Shown here piece after piece: positions 1 through 5,625 of a stretch of DNA of 13,146 nucleotides; the stretch's first letter is position 1; each line of letters begins with the position of its first letter. The position numbers and the translations under genes are program-made. Under the pieces are notes generated by a model that saw nothing but the letters and a program-made list of their open reading frames with translations, had not been told where the DNA came from and ran no database searches. This DNA comes from CAZYMF01 sp964648215 (lineage in GTDB: Bacteria > Desulfobacterota > Binatia > HRBIN30 > JACQVA1), in assembly GCA_964648215.1 (NCBI GenBank), contig CAZYMF010000136.1:1-13146 (forward strand), in the 5' to 3' direction.

Positions 1-120
1 CCCCACCCCATGCTTCGACACGCTCAGCATGAGCGGAGCCCCACCCTGATTTCAAGGGACTTTTCCCGCTCACCCTGAGCTTGTCGAAGGGTGTCTTCGC
101 GTTCTTCAACGGGCTGGTAA
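1..120 (-). repeat. Hairpin repeat element, copy 1 (left edge, probably truncated)
   Basis: Read on the minus strand, this matches the element at 6515-6657 over about 95 bases. The match includes the arm TTCGACAAGCTCAGGGTGAG, the central GAAATCAGGGTGGGGCTCCG and the opposing arm CCGCTCATGCTGAGC. Its inner end (about 101-120) also aligns with the terminal repeat of the other copy, roughly 14 of 20 positions, so the element probably ends near 120. The outer end is cut by the window edge. Palindromes with this TTCGACAAGCTCAGG core are known as dispersed repeats in many bacterial genomes. No protein is encoded here. Confidence 0.8.
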
Positions 121-250
121 GGCCGCCGCCGTTGTCGGCGCACTCCGGCATTTCTCGCCTGCCGGTGCTGAAGAGCGGCGGCACGGCGCCGCTTCAAGCG
201 TGCGGGTCGGATCGCCGCCGCGCTGAGCGCCCCGGCAGGCGGGCGGGTTC
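117..250 (+). repeat. GC-rich direct repeat, copy 1
   Basis: This stretch reappears in the same orientation at 1217-1350 with only scattered substitutions and a one-base indel. Both copies contain a perfect 10-base inverted pair, CGCCTGCCGG (156-165) and CCGGCAGGCG (232-241), around smaller GC-rich arms, so the single strand could fold into a branched hairpin. It abuts the hairpin repeat on its left and the NTF2-like remnant on its right. Short peptides can be read through both copies, but they show no codon conservation argument and I regard it as non-coding. Confidence 0.8.
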
Positions 251-469
251 GTCATTGCCTCCGTTTCAGATTCTCAGGACCAGCCGAAACGAATGCTTAT
301 GGGTGACTTGGGTCAAATGAAGGAGGTCTGGTCACACGCAGACGCTGTCACCTACATGGGTCCCACTGGGGGAATCAAAGTCGGGTGGAACGAGGCCCTT
401 GAGGTTTGGGAGGCGCAGGCCGCTGTGAATCGGGGAAAGGTCCCGCGACGGTACGGCGCAGCCCGCTAG
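251..469 (+). pseudogene. NTF2/SnoaL-like protein fragment
   Basis: An open frame begins immediately after the GC-rich repeat and reads through MLMGDLGQMKEVWSHADAV and then TYMGPTGG-KVGW-EAL-WEAQAA before a TAG at 467-469. The WSHAD-VTYMGP-GG--VGW pattern is the one I associate with the N-terminal half of small NTF2/SnoaL-like (DUF4440-type) proteins, which are normally about 130-150 residues. Only about 60 family-like residues remain. In-frame ATGs occur at 293 and 299, but homology-like reading already starts before them, and an in-frame TGA lies inside the repeat at 224-226. After NRGK the sequence stops resembling the family. The gene therefore looks truncated at both ends, with the repeat at its left border. 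Family assignment is from memory of the motif. Confidence 0.6.
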
Positions 470-858
470 CCGTGCGCCAGCTTGGCACTGACGAGTCGGT
501 TCAGCGACACGTTGGCTTCGGCGGCTTCGATGGCGAGCCGCCGATGGAGGTGCGGCGGGATACGCACGCGGAACTCGCCGCGGTACGGCCGCGAGGTGAG
601 CGGCACCGGGGGCGTTTCCTTTGCGCGGCGCATCTCGGCGACCACCTTGCCCACCAGTCGGACGATGCCTGCCAGCGCTTCCGCCTGTGACCGCTCGAGC
701 CAGCTCAGGCTCGGAAACTCCACGCACAACCCGACGAACTCGTGATCTTCTTCCGACCACACCACTCGATAGGTGTAGCGCTCCGCGGGCTGGGCCGCAG
801 CCGTTGCCCGGCGCTTGGGGCCACTGCGCCGCTCAGCTTTTCTTGATTCCCTTGGCAC
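466..858 (-). CDS. hicB: HicB-family antitoxin
   Basis: This is a 130-residue protein with the two-part HicB layout. A partial RNase H-like HicB fold spans about residues 27-80 (YTYRVVWSEEDHEFVGLCVEFPSL, then an ALAGI helix). A C-terminal ribbon-helix-helix follows at 94-127 (GEFRVRIPPHLHRRL, then NVSLNRLVSAKL). By family knowledge it binds and neutralises HicA and represses its own operon as a DNA-binding oligomer. I chose the GTG at 858 because GGAGG lies eight bases upstream and it removes a non-homologous N-terminal extension that would otherwise run into hicA. With this start the gene overlaps the end of hicA by 26 bases, typical of translationally coupled toxin-antitoxin pairs. The N-terminal 25 residues are basic and unlike the core fold. 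Confidence 0.85.
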   Translation of the reverse strand: MPRESRKAERRSGPKRRATAAAQPAERYTYRVVWSEEDHEFVGLCVEFPSLSWLERSQAEALAGIVRLVGKVVAEMRRAKETPPVPLTSRPYRGEFRVRIPPHLHRRLAIEAAEANVSLNRLVSAKLAHG

Positions 859-1129
859 GATGTCTCGCCTCCAATGCTCGTTGTTCCCGTAACCTATCGA
901 TCGCCTCAAGAGCCTGACGGATCTGGTACGCTTTCGCCTTCCCACCCTCGCCCATCTGTAGGTTCACCCGCGGATCACCGGGCCACGGCATTTTCCATAC
1001 TCGATGGCTCGTACCCTTCTGGCGAGGCTCACCGAAGAACGCGGACACCACTTTGCACGCATCCGCAAAGCGGACGCCGCTCGGATTGGATCGCATGTGT
1101 TCGAGCAACCGATCGACGTCCTTTGGCAC
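833..1129 (-). CDS. hicA: HicA-family mRNA interferase toxin
   Basis: A 98-residue protein with the HicA dsRBD-like fold pattern: an N-terminal helix, then QKGTSHRVWKMPWPGDPRV, then GKAKAYQIRQALEAID. The histidine at residue 42 in the GTSH turn is in the place of the catalytic His of HicA toxins, which cleave mRNA. It ends with a basic tail (HRAKGIKKS) that overlaps the start of hicB. The start is a GTG with no convincing Shine-Dalgarno sequence. A TATACT box lies only 14 bases upstream, so a very short leader is possible; an in-frame ATG at residue 12 is an alternative but would remove part of the first helix. The toxin-first order is usual for hicAB. The locus sits between two copies of a GC-rich repeat. 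Confidence 0.82.
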   Translation of the reverse strand: MPKDVDRLLEHMRSNPSGVRFADACKVVSAFFGEPRQKGTSHRVWKMPWPGDPRVNLQMGEGGKAKAYQIRQALEAIDRLREQRALEARHRAKGIKKS

Positions 1130-1137
1130 CGCAATAT

Positions 1138-1155
1138 GGTGTCAGTATAGGCACC
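1138..1155 (-). promoter_or_regulatory. Candidate hicAB operator and -10 box
   Basis: On the minus strand GGTGCCTATACTGACACC is an imperfect dyad, matching its own complement at 12 of 18 positions with GGTG/CACC ends. It covers TATACT, which resembles a -10 element. The hicA GTG starts eight bases below it. I see no good -35 hexamer at 16-18 bases. A HicB ribbon-helix-helix binding over the -10 would fit autorepression, but this is inference. Confidence 0.4.
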
Positions 1156-1216
1156 ATGGGTCAAGCGCGTCCCGTCCCATGTGGTCTTCGATCCCGTCGC
1201 CGCCACCGCTCTTGGG

Positions 1217-1350
1217 AGTAGCGCCGTCGCCGTCGTCGGCGCACTCCGGCGTTTCTCGCCTGCCGGCGCTGAAAGGCGGCGGTACGGCGCCGCTTCAAGT
1301 GTGCGGGTCGGATCGCCGCCGCGCTGAGCGCCCCGGCAGGCGGGCGGGTT
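1217..1350 (+). repeat. GC-rich direct repeat, copy 2
   Basis: Second copy of the repeat at 117-250, about 1.1 kb away and in the same orientation, retaining the CGCCTGCCGG/CCGGCAGGCG inverted pair. Its right border lies close to the codons where the alpha/beta hydrolase would be expected to end, and the final residues and stop codon of that gene are read from the repeat. Both copies therefore touch the end of a coding region. Confidence 0.8.
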
Positions 1351-2233
1351 TGGTGGAGGCGATGAAGTCGACGAGCACCGCGACGAACCGCTCGGGGGCT
1401 TCGCAGTGCGGGTAGTGCCCTACCCCGTCGAAGATTTCGAGGCGGCTGCCGGGAATGGCCTTGTGCGCCGCGATGGCGTGGCGGACCGGAATGAACGGGT
1501 CCTGCGCCCCCCACACGATCAGTGTCGGCAGCCGCGCGGCGCGGTACAGCCGCCCAAGAGCGCTCACCGCCTGGCCGCTGAAGTCGATCACGTCGCGCAG
1601 GCTGCGAAAGAACGCGCGGCGGTTCTCGGCCTCCGCCAGCGACGCGTAGCTGCGCCATATCTCCTGGCTGGCAGGGGTGGATTTCACCCCCGCGCGGCCG
1701 AGCCACGTGGCGATCAGGTTTCCGGCGTCGCGCAATCGCGGCGAGCAGAAGAGCGGAAAGACCGACTCGAATCCGGGCACGGTGAGCATCCGGAGATAGA
1801 GCGTGACCTCCCGGCCCAGCCCGCCGCTGTCCACCAGGACCAGGCGCTCGCAGCGCTCCGGGAACTGATACGCAAACTGCATGGCCACGCCGCCCCCGAG
1901 CGACTGGCCGACGAGGGTCGCCCGCTTATGCCCCAGGGTGTCCATCAGGTCGCGGAGCATGTTGGCATGGGCGCCGAGCGAGTACTCGCCGCGAGGCTTG
2001 TCGGACTGCCCCTGCCCGAGCAGATCGGGGGCGAGGACCGTGAACCGCTTGGCCAGCGCCGGCATGACGTGCCTCCACGTCATGGAGCTCCCGGCCATGC
2101 CGTGCACCAGCAGCAGCACCGGCCCCTTGCCGGCGGTTCGATAGACGACCCGATCGCCATCGATGGTGATCGCGCGCGGCTTGATCCGCGCCCAACGCGA
2201 TTCGTCCGCGGTCATGGCCTCGTCATCTCCCAT
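1295..2233 (-). CDS. Alpha/beta hydrolase
   Basis: A 312-residue cytoplasmic-looking hydrolase. Visible elements are the oxyanion loop LLLVHGMAGSS (residues 40-50), APDLLGQGQSDKP (68-80), the nucleophile elbow LVGQSLGGG with Ser111, the acid in VWGAQDPF (Asp245) and the base in GVGHYPH (His273). A lid-like helical insertion spans about 140-215. This is a complete catalytic triad of the epoxide hydrolase/esterase type, but the substrate cannot be told from sequence. Residues 295-312 (PARLPGRSARRRSDPHT) come from the GC-rich repeat and are not family-like. The start may instead be Met7 (2215), which has GGAG 11 bases upstream. The gene begins 18 bases after the Omp85-like gene ends, so the two are probably one transcript. 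Confidence 0.85.
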   Translation of the reverse strand: MGDDEAMTADESRWARIKPRAITIDGDRVVYRTAGKGPVLLLVHGMAGSSMTWRHVMPALAKRFTVLAPDLLGQGQSDKPRGEYSLGAHANMLRDLMDTLGHKRATLVGQSLGGGVAMQFAYQFPERCERLVLVDSGGLGREVTLYLRMLTVPGFESVFPLFCSPRLRDAGNLIATWLGRAGVKSTPASQEIWRSYASLAEAENRRAFFRSLRDVIDFSGQAVSALGRLYRAARLPTLIVWGAQDPFIPVRHAIAAHKAIPGSRLEIFDGVGHYPHCEAPERFVAVLVDFIASTKPARLPGRSARRRSDPHT

Positions 2234-2251
2234 CGCTGATTGTCAGATCCC

Positions 2252-3793
2252 TCAGAAGGCGTACCCGAGATCCATGGTGAAGACCTGGCCCTCGCTGCTC
2301 ATACCGTAGTCGAAGCTGACGGTGGTGACGAGGTTCCAGATCAGACGAAAGCCGATGCCGTAGTCGGCGCGCCAGCCGCCCAACCGCAGCTCCGTGCCGT
2401 TGAAGACGCGGCCGGCGTCCACGAACGGGGCCAGCATCGGCCGCAAGTGCTGGCCCAAGACGTAGCCGCCGTCGAAGAGGCTCCAGCGCAGCTCCATGTT
2501 CACCAGCACGGCCGATTCGCCAACGAAACGTCGATCGACGAAGCCGCGCATGGTGGCGAACCCGCCGAGCCCGCGACGGTCGCGCGTGTTGAACGCCAGA
2601 ATCGGCACGCTGTAGAAGGGCACGTTGCCGAACTGCATCGAGTACAGACCGCGGCCCGCCAGCACGAGCCGCGCGACGTTCGGAAACACGGTCTTGTATC
2701 CCGAGGCCGAGAAGGTCACCCGCTGGTAGTCGAAGTCGGACCCCAGTTCCTTTGCGGAGAGCTCGGCCACGACCTGCGCCAGCACGCCGGAGTACGGATC
2801 GGGCTCGAAGTCGAGCGTGTCCAGGCTGAGGCCCAGCTTCAGGATGTTGTCGAACCCCCCGCTGCACCCGGTGATCACCCCCGCCTGGCAGTCGGTGTGC
2901 ATCCGCGTTGGCTGCTCGATCGCTTTGACGTCATCGCCCGAGGAGTTTTCGGCGTCGACCCTGGAGCCGGTGAAATCGCGGATGTCCGTGTACCGGACGC
3001 CGATGCCGATCAGCGGCCGTACGATCCCGCCGAACATATCGCGCTCCACCGCCACGCCGAAGGAGGTCTCGCGCGTCTCGTACAGATCGTACTTCGTGTA
3101 GGCGTAACCGTCGACTTCCCGTTGGAGAGCGTTCTGGTAGCCATCGTAGGTGTCGAAGAACTGCCCCGGGGCGCCGGGAAAGTTGAAATCCTGCATCGAT
3201 GCACGCCCGATGCCGAAGTAGTTGTTCAGCGGGTCGATCGCATACTGTACGTCGGCCCGAAGCCGGTACGGGCTGTCAAAGATATTGGGCTGATCGAGCG
3301 TCGCGCCGTAGCGCTGCAGGCCACTGAGAGCCCCCAAGGCGGTCACGGAAATCTGTCGCCGGTAGGGCGTGGTGCGGAAGAACGGATCGTCCTTCTTGCC
3401 GTTGTCGAAGAGAAAGCCGACCAGGCCCAGGTTGAACCCTGCCTGCTGGTCCCAGCCGATCGCGGGCACGACAGTGACGAACCATCCCTCGCGCTTGTCC
3501 TTGAGCAGAAAGTCGGGAATGAGCGGCCGGCGGCGGAGGAAGTCCGGCCGCGGGACGAGCGGTGGGAGCTGCCACCCCACTTCGCCCGTACTAGGGGCGG
3601 CCCCCGGCGCGGGTCCTTGCGGCTGGCCTGGTTCCAATACCGGTCCCGAAGGGGAACCGGGAGGGGGGGCCTCCAAGCTCGGCGTTGGACCAGCCGTCGG
3701 AGTCGGCTCCGCCAGCGCGATGCCCCACAGCGCCAGCACGTATGCTGTTGCGACAAGGATGCGTCCAGGCTGTCCGAGGGGCTGGCCCCGCAT
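2252..3793 (-). CDS. Omp85-superfamily outer-membrane beta-barrel (BamA/TamA-like, no POTRA)
   Basis: A 513-residue protein with a Sec signal peptide (hydrophobic 12-27, cleavage likely after ALA28), a proline-rich linker (about 30-75) and then a long barrel region from about 105. The segment from 416 reads RGFVDRRFVGESA, which corresponds to the RGF/Y motif of the conserved loop 6 in Omp85 proteins. It is followed by the usual strands (VLVNMELRW, LAPFVDAG, GIGFRL) and a C-terminal aromatic strand ending in Phe, the signature for outer-membrane insertion. There is no room for POTRA domains, so it resembles short surface-antigen (D15)-like barrels rather than BamA itself. The ATG is supported by AGGAAG five bases upstream. 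It precedes the hydrolase gene. Function as translocator, lipid-exposed channel or phospholipid handler is undetermined. Confidence 0.85.
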   Translation of the reverse strand: MRGQPLGQPGRILVATAYVLALWGIALAEPTPTAGPTPSLEAPPPGSPSGPVLEPGQPQGPAPGAAPSTGEVGWQLPPLVPRPDFLRRRPLIPDFLLKDKREGWFVTVVPAIGWDQQAGFNLGLVGFLFDNGKKDDPFFRTTPYRRQISVTALGALSGLQRYGATLDQPNIFDSPYRLRADVQYAIDPLNNYFGIGRASMQDFNFPGAPGQFFDTYDGYQNALQREVDGYAYTKYDLYETRETSFGVAVERDMFGGIVRPLIGIGVRYTDIRDFTGSRVDAENSSGDDVKAIEQPTRMHTDCQAGVITGCSGGFDNILKLGLSLDTLDFEPDPYSGVLAQVVAELSAKELGSDFDYQRVTFSASGYKTVFPNVARLVLAGRGLYSMQFGNVPFYSVPILAFNTRDRRGLGGFATMRGFVDRRFVGESAVLVNMELRWSLFDGGYVLGQHLRPMLAPFVDAGRVFNGTELRLGGWRADYGIGFRLIWNLVTTVSFDYGMSSEGQVFTMDLGYAF

Positions 3794-4025
3794 CGAATCT
3801 TCCTAGCGCTCTCACCCTGGGCGGTCGAACCAAACGGCAGACCCGAACTCCGCCACATCCGTGGGGAAGCAAAAAGCAGGACACACACCCGGCGGCGGGT
3901 TTTCCCGGAATTGGACGGATTGAGGCAGGGGCGACACTCGCCATCGGACAGGGATTATTTCCAGCAATGAGAATCAGAGGATTCGAAAGGTTCCGGCCAT
4001 GTTGGCGCATGACGAATACCTTTCC

Positions 4026-4041
4026 GGGCACAGCCGTTGCT
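4026..4041 (+). promoter_or_regulatory. Sigma-54 (RpoN)-type promoter of csbD copy A
   Basis: GGGCACAGCCGTTGCT matches the sigma-54 pattern TGGCAC-N5-TTGCW except for the first base, with the invariant GG and GC separated by exactly 10 bases. A start site about 12 bases downstream would give a leader of roughly 20 bases that still contains the GGAGGAG ribosome site. The same element is kept at the second csbD copy. A short dyad GAATC-AGAG-GATTC at 3971-3984 lies upstream where an activator might bind, but it is not conserved in copy B. Confidence 0.65.
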
Positions 4042-4072
4042 CCGGGATGTTCACGCACAAGGAGGAGCGACC

Positions 4073-4240
4073 ATGGCGAGCGGCAAATCCGATGAACTGA
4101 AGGGACGCGTGAAGGAGGCTGCGGGGGCTCTGAGCGGCGACAAGAAGCTGAAGCGGGAGGGGAAGACCGACCAAGCGGTCGGGAAGATCAAGCAGAAGGT
4201 GGGGAAGGTCATCGACAAGGTCAAAGAGGCGCTCAGCTGA
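4073..4240 (+). CDS. CsbD family stress protein, copy A
   Basis: A 55-residue hydrophilic, lysine-rich protein (MASGKSDELKGRVKEAAGAL, then a GK-KQKVGK-IDKVKE tail). The DELKGRVKEAAGALSGD opening and the repeated lysine/glutamate helices are diagnostic of the CsbD family, small predicted helical proteins often induced by general or envelope stress and of unknown biochemical role. The ATG at 4073 is fixed by GGAGGAG six bases upstream; a longer reading from 4037 would cross that site. It differs from copy B at 6 of 55 residues (K24E, A35V, V36I, G44E, L54V, S55R). It is preceded by a sigma-54-type promoter and followed by a hairpin before the next gene. Confidence 0.92.
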   Translation: MASGKSDELKGRVKEAAGALSGDKKLKREGKTDQAVGKIKQKVGKVIDKVKEALS

Positions 4241-4278
4241 GTCGCGCTTTGAGTTGATCCTGGGAGAGCGACCCACCG

Positions 4279-4297
4279 CAGCGGCCGTGGGCCGCTG
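4279..4297 (+). terminator. Stem-loop after csbD copy A
   Basis: CAGCGGCC-GTG-GGCCGCTG is a perfect 8-base-pair stem with a 3-base loop, 39 bases after the csbD stop. There is no T-tract, so it is not a classical intrinsic terminator. It may stabilise the csbD message or attenuate read-through. An equivalent, partly wobble-paired stem follows copy B. Confidence 0.5.
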
Positions 4298-4352
4298 GGG
4301 ATATGATGCCGAATCGGCGAAACCGACCCGGGCGGTCTAGGCCCCTGGAGCG

Positions 4353-5021
4353 ATGATCCTCGCGGTGCTCGTTCTCGCCGCGCTTCCCCTCCACGCGGAG
4401 GTGTTTCCCGAGGCCCTGTGCGAGAATCTCCCCGCGGTGAGCCCGGAGGTGAAGACCTGGGTCGCCCAGGTCGCCCCGGAACTCGCCCAGGTTCGGGTGC
4501 GGGAGCTGCCCGAGAAGACGGCCCTCGACGTGTTCGCTCGCGCGGCGGCGGCGGGCTGGGGGAGCATCGACGTCCTCACCGACGGCGTGTTCCGGGAGCC
4601 ATGCACCTTCCACTTCTCGCGAGAGGCCCTCCGCGCCGTGGACGCGGCCTTCGACGTGAACCTTCTGACCGTCATCCGGGGAAAGGACAGGAAGGGACAG
4701 GATTTCGAGATGACCGACATCCTGGCCGGTCGCGGGAAACTCTTCGTCTTCTACGACCGCAACGGCATCGTCTACCGGAACGAGAGGCTGAACCGCGACT
4801 TCAGGCTCGCCTCCAAAGTGGAGTTCGACACGCCGCGCCCCGGAGTGCTCGAAAATATCCACGGGCTCTGCGCCGAGGTCTGGCTATTCGGTTGCGTGCG
4901 CGTCCGCTCCATGGTGAAGAACGGCGAGACGGTCGAGGTACGGGTGGGGCCCTTCACCTCGAAGACCCCCCTGAAACCGATCCAAGCTTGGGCAGGAGGC
5001 CGGTCACGCCCCGGAAGATAG
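4353..5021 (+). CDS. Secreted hypothetical protein with four cysteines
   Basis: A 222-residue protein I do not recognise. It begins with a hydrophobic stretch (residues 2-13) and a plausible signal peptidase site after LHA15, so the mature protein is probably periplasmic, although the n-region lacks a positive charge. Four cysteines (23, 84, 173, 181) could form two disulfides. The middle contains a beta-like DILAGRGKLFVFYDRNGIVY stretch and the end is basic (GGRSRPGR). The ATG is the first possible start after an in-frame TAG at 4338, but its GGAG is only two bases away, so translation may be weak or coupled. It sits between the duplicated csbD segments on the same strand. Codon usage is GC-rich like its neighbours and the frame is open throughout, which supports a real gene. 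Confidence 0.7.
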   Translation: MILAVLVLAALPLHAEVFPEALCENLPAVSPEVKTWVAQVAPELAQVRVRELPEKTALDVFARAAAAGWGSIDVLTDGVFREPCTFHFSREALRAVDAAFDVNLLTVIRGKDRKGQDFEMTDILAGRGKLFVFYDRNGIVYRNERLNRDFRLASKVEFDTPRPGVLENIHGLCAEVWLFGCVRVRSMVKNGETVEVRVGPFTSKTPLKPIQAWAGGRSRPGR

Positions 5022-5108
5022 GACACTCAAACAGGACGATTTCCAGTGGTGGGAACCCGCAGCTTTGAAAAGCGTACCGGGCATGTTGCTGATGATGAAT
5101 GCCTGTCC

Positions 5109-5124
5109 CGGCACAGCCCTTGCT
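5109..5124 (+). promoter_or_regulatory. Sigma-54 (RpoN)-type promoter of csbD copy B
   Basis: CGGCACAGCCCTTGCT has GG and GC separated by exactly 10 bases and the GGCAC/TTGCT cores, as at copy A. The core has survived while surrounding leader bases (for example the stretch just before the ribosome site) have diverged and changed length, which argues that the element is functional. Confidence 0.65.
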
Positions 5125-5165
5125 CCACCGCTCATGAGATCTGCAGGAAAGAGAGGAGCGACCCC

Positions 5166-5333
5166 ATGGCGAGCGGCAAATCCGACGAACTGAAGGGACG
5201 CGTGAAGGAAGCTGCGGGGGCCCTGAGCGGCGACGAGAAGCTGAAGCGGGAAGGTAAGACCGACCAGGTGATCGGAAAGATCAAGCAGAAGGTGGAAAAG
5301 GTCATCGACAAGGTCAAAGAGGCAGTCCGCTGA
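5166..5333 (+). CDS. CsbD family stress protein, copy B
   Basis: A 55-residue CsbD protein, 49 of 55 residues identical to copy A, with the same lysine-rich helical make-up and predicted cytosolic location. The ATG at 5166 has GAGGAG eight bases upstream. Longer readings starting at 5046 pass through the promoter and can be dismissed. The stop is followed by a leader-like spacer, a stem-loop, and then the lmo0937-type gene 109 bases on, so the two may share a transcript from the sigma-54-type promoter at 5109. The biochemical role of CsbD proteins is not established. Confidence 0.92.
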   Translation: MASGKSDELKGRVKEAAGALSGDEKLKREGKTDQVIGKIKQKVEKVIDKVKEAVR

Positions 5334-5376
5334 GAGCCGCCGGGTCCGAGTTGATCCTGGGATAGCGGCCCCCGGT

Positions 5377-5393
5377 AGCGGCAGTGGGTCGCT
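5377..5393 (+). terminator. Stem-loop after csbD copy B
   Basis: AGCGGC-AGTGG-GTCGCT forms a six-pair stem including one G-T wobble. It is the homologue of the 8-pair stem after copy A: bases differ between the copies, but most pairs are retained or turned into wobbles. No T-tract follows. Role as attenuator or RNA stabiliser is inferred. Confidence 0.4.
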
Positions 5394-5442
5394 GGGAATA
5401 CGATTCCGATCGGCGCCACCTTACCGGTGGAGGAGGAGCAAA

Positions 5443-5595
5443 ATGCTCGAAACCATCGCGGTCATCTTGATCGTCCTCTGGCTGCTTGGTCTGGTTTCCT
5501 CGTACACGATGGGTGGATTCATTCACATCCTCCTGGTCATCGCGATTGTGGTGATACTGATTCGTGTTCTCCAAGGGAGAAAGCCGTTGGGATGA
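5443..5595 (+). CDS. lmo0937 family small membrane protein
   Basis: A 50-residue, almost entirely hydrophobic protein (MLETIAVILIVLWLLGLVSS, YTMGGFIHILLVIAIVVILIR, QGRKPLG). The pattern of two transmembrane helices joined by SYTMGGFIH and a short basic tail is that of the lmo0937 family, small inner-membrane proteins of unknown role, often found beside stress genes such as csbD. GGAGGAGGAG lies just upstream of the ATG with a four-base gap. A small inverted pair CCACC-TTACC-GGTGG (5416-5430) directly precedes the ribosome site and could partly mask it. It is too short for many gene-finder cut-offs. Confidence 0.85.
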   Translation: MLETIAVILIVLWLLGLVSSYTMGGFIHILLVIAIVVILIRVLQGRKPLG

Positions 5596-5605
5596 TCGGA
5601 CGATG

Positions 5606-5625
5606 CCCCGTGCCCTCCCACGGGG
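5606..5625 (+). terminator. Stem-loop after the lmo0937-type gene
   Basis: CCCCGTG-CCCTCC-CACGGGG is a perfect seven-pair GC-rich stem, 11 bases after the stop codon. There is no T-run behind it, so termination would need Rho or would be partial. It lies where the small-gene transcript could end. Confidence 0.45.

Larger units (their letters stand above)
3957..4325 (+). repeat. csbD-containing duplication, copy A
   Basis: About 370 bases covering promoter, leader, csbD and the 3' hairpin align with 5039-5420. Upstream, both read ATTTCCAG, then CCGG-CATGTTG, ATGA-GAAT and GGCACAGCC-TTGCTCC. Downstream, both read GAGTTGATCCTGGGA and a hairpin. The non-coding flanks are clearly homologous although less similar than the coding part, so this is an old segmental duplication rather than two independent genes. 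Between the Omp85 start and this copy (3794-3956) I see no gene. Confidence 0.8.
5039..5420 (+). repeat. csbD-containing duplication, copy B
   Basis: Partner of 3957-4325, about 1.08 kb downstream in the same orientation. Homology runs from ATTTCCAG through the promoter, csbD and the 3' stem-loop to the GAT-CCGATCGGCG region. It then gives way to different genes in each copy: the four-cysteine protein after A and the lmo0937-type peptide after B. Confidence 0.8.

Noticed and set aside
1053..1415. Plus-strand frame sharing a peptide with the frame at 81-320
   Set aside because: The shared peptide comes solely from the GC-rich direct repeat. Upstream parts are unrelated, one overlaps hicA, and there are no ribosome sites.
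1406..2239. 277-codon plus-strand frame opposite the alpha/beta hydrolase
   Set aside because: The opposite strand carries a complete catalytic triad and family motifs; this frame has none.
3887..3903. ACCCG-GCGG-CGGGT followed by TTTT as an intrinsic terminator
   Set aside because: The stem is only five pairs and no plus-strand gene ends upstream of it; on the minus strand it lies upstream of the Omp85 gene, where a terminator would have nothing to stop in view.
2240..3970. Long plus-strand open frame of 576 codons opposite the Omp85-like gene
   Set aside because: It is the antisense shadow of a well-supported barrel gene. Its translation is rich in Asp, Glu, His, Val and Arg with no domain pattern, as expected for antisense reading of GC-rich DNA.
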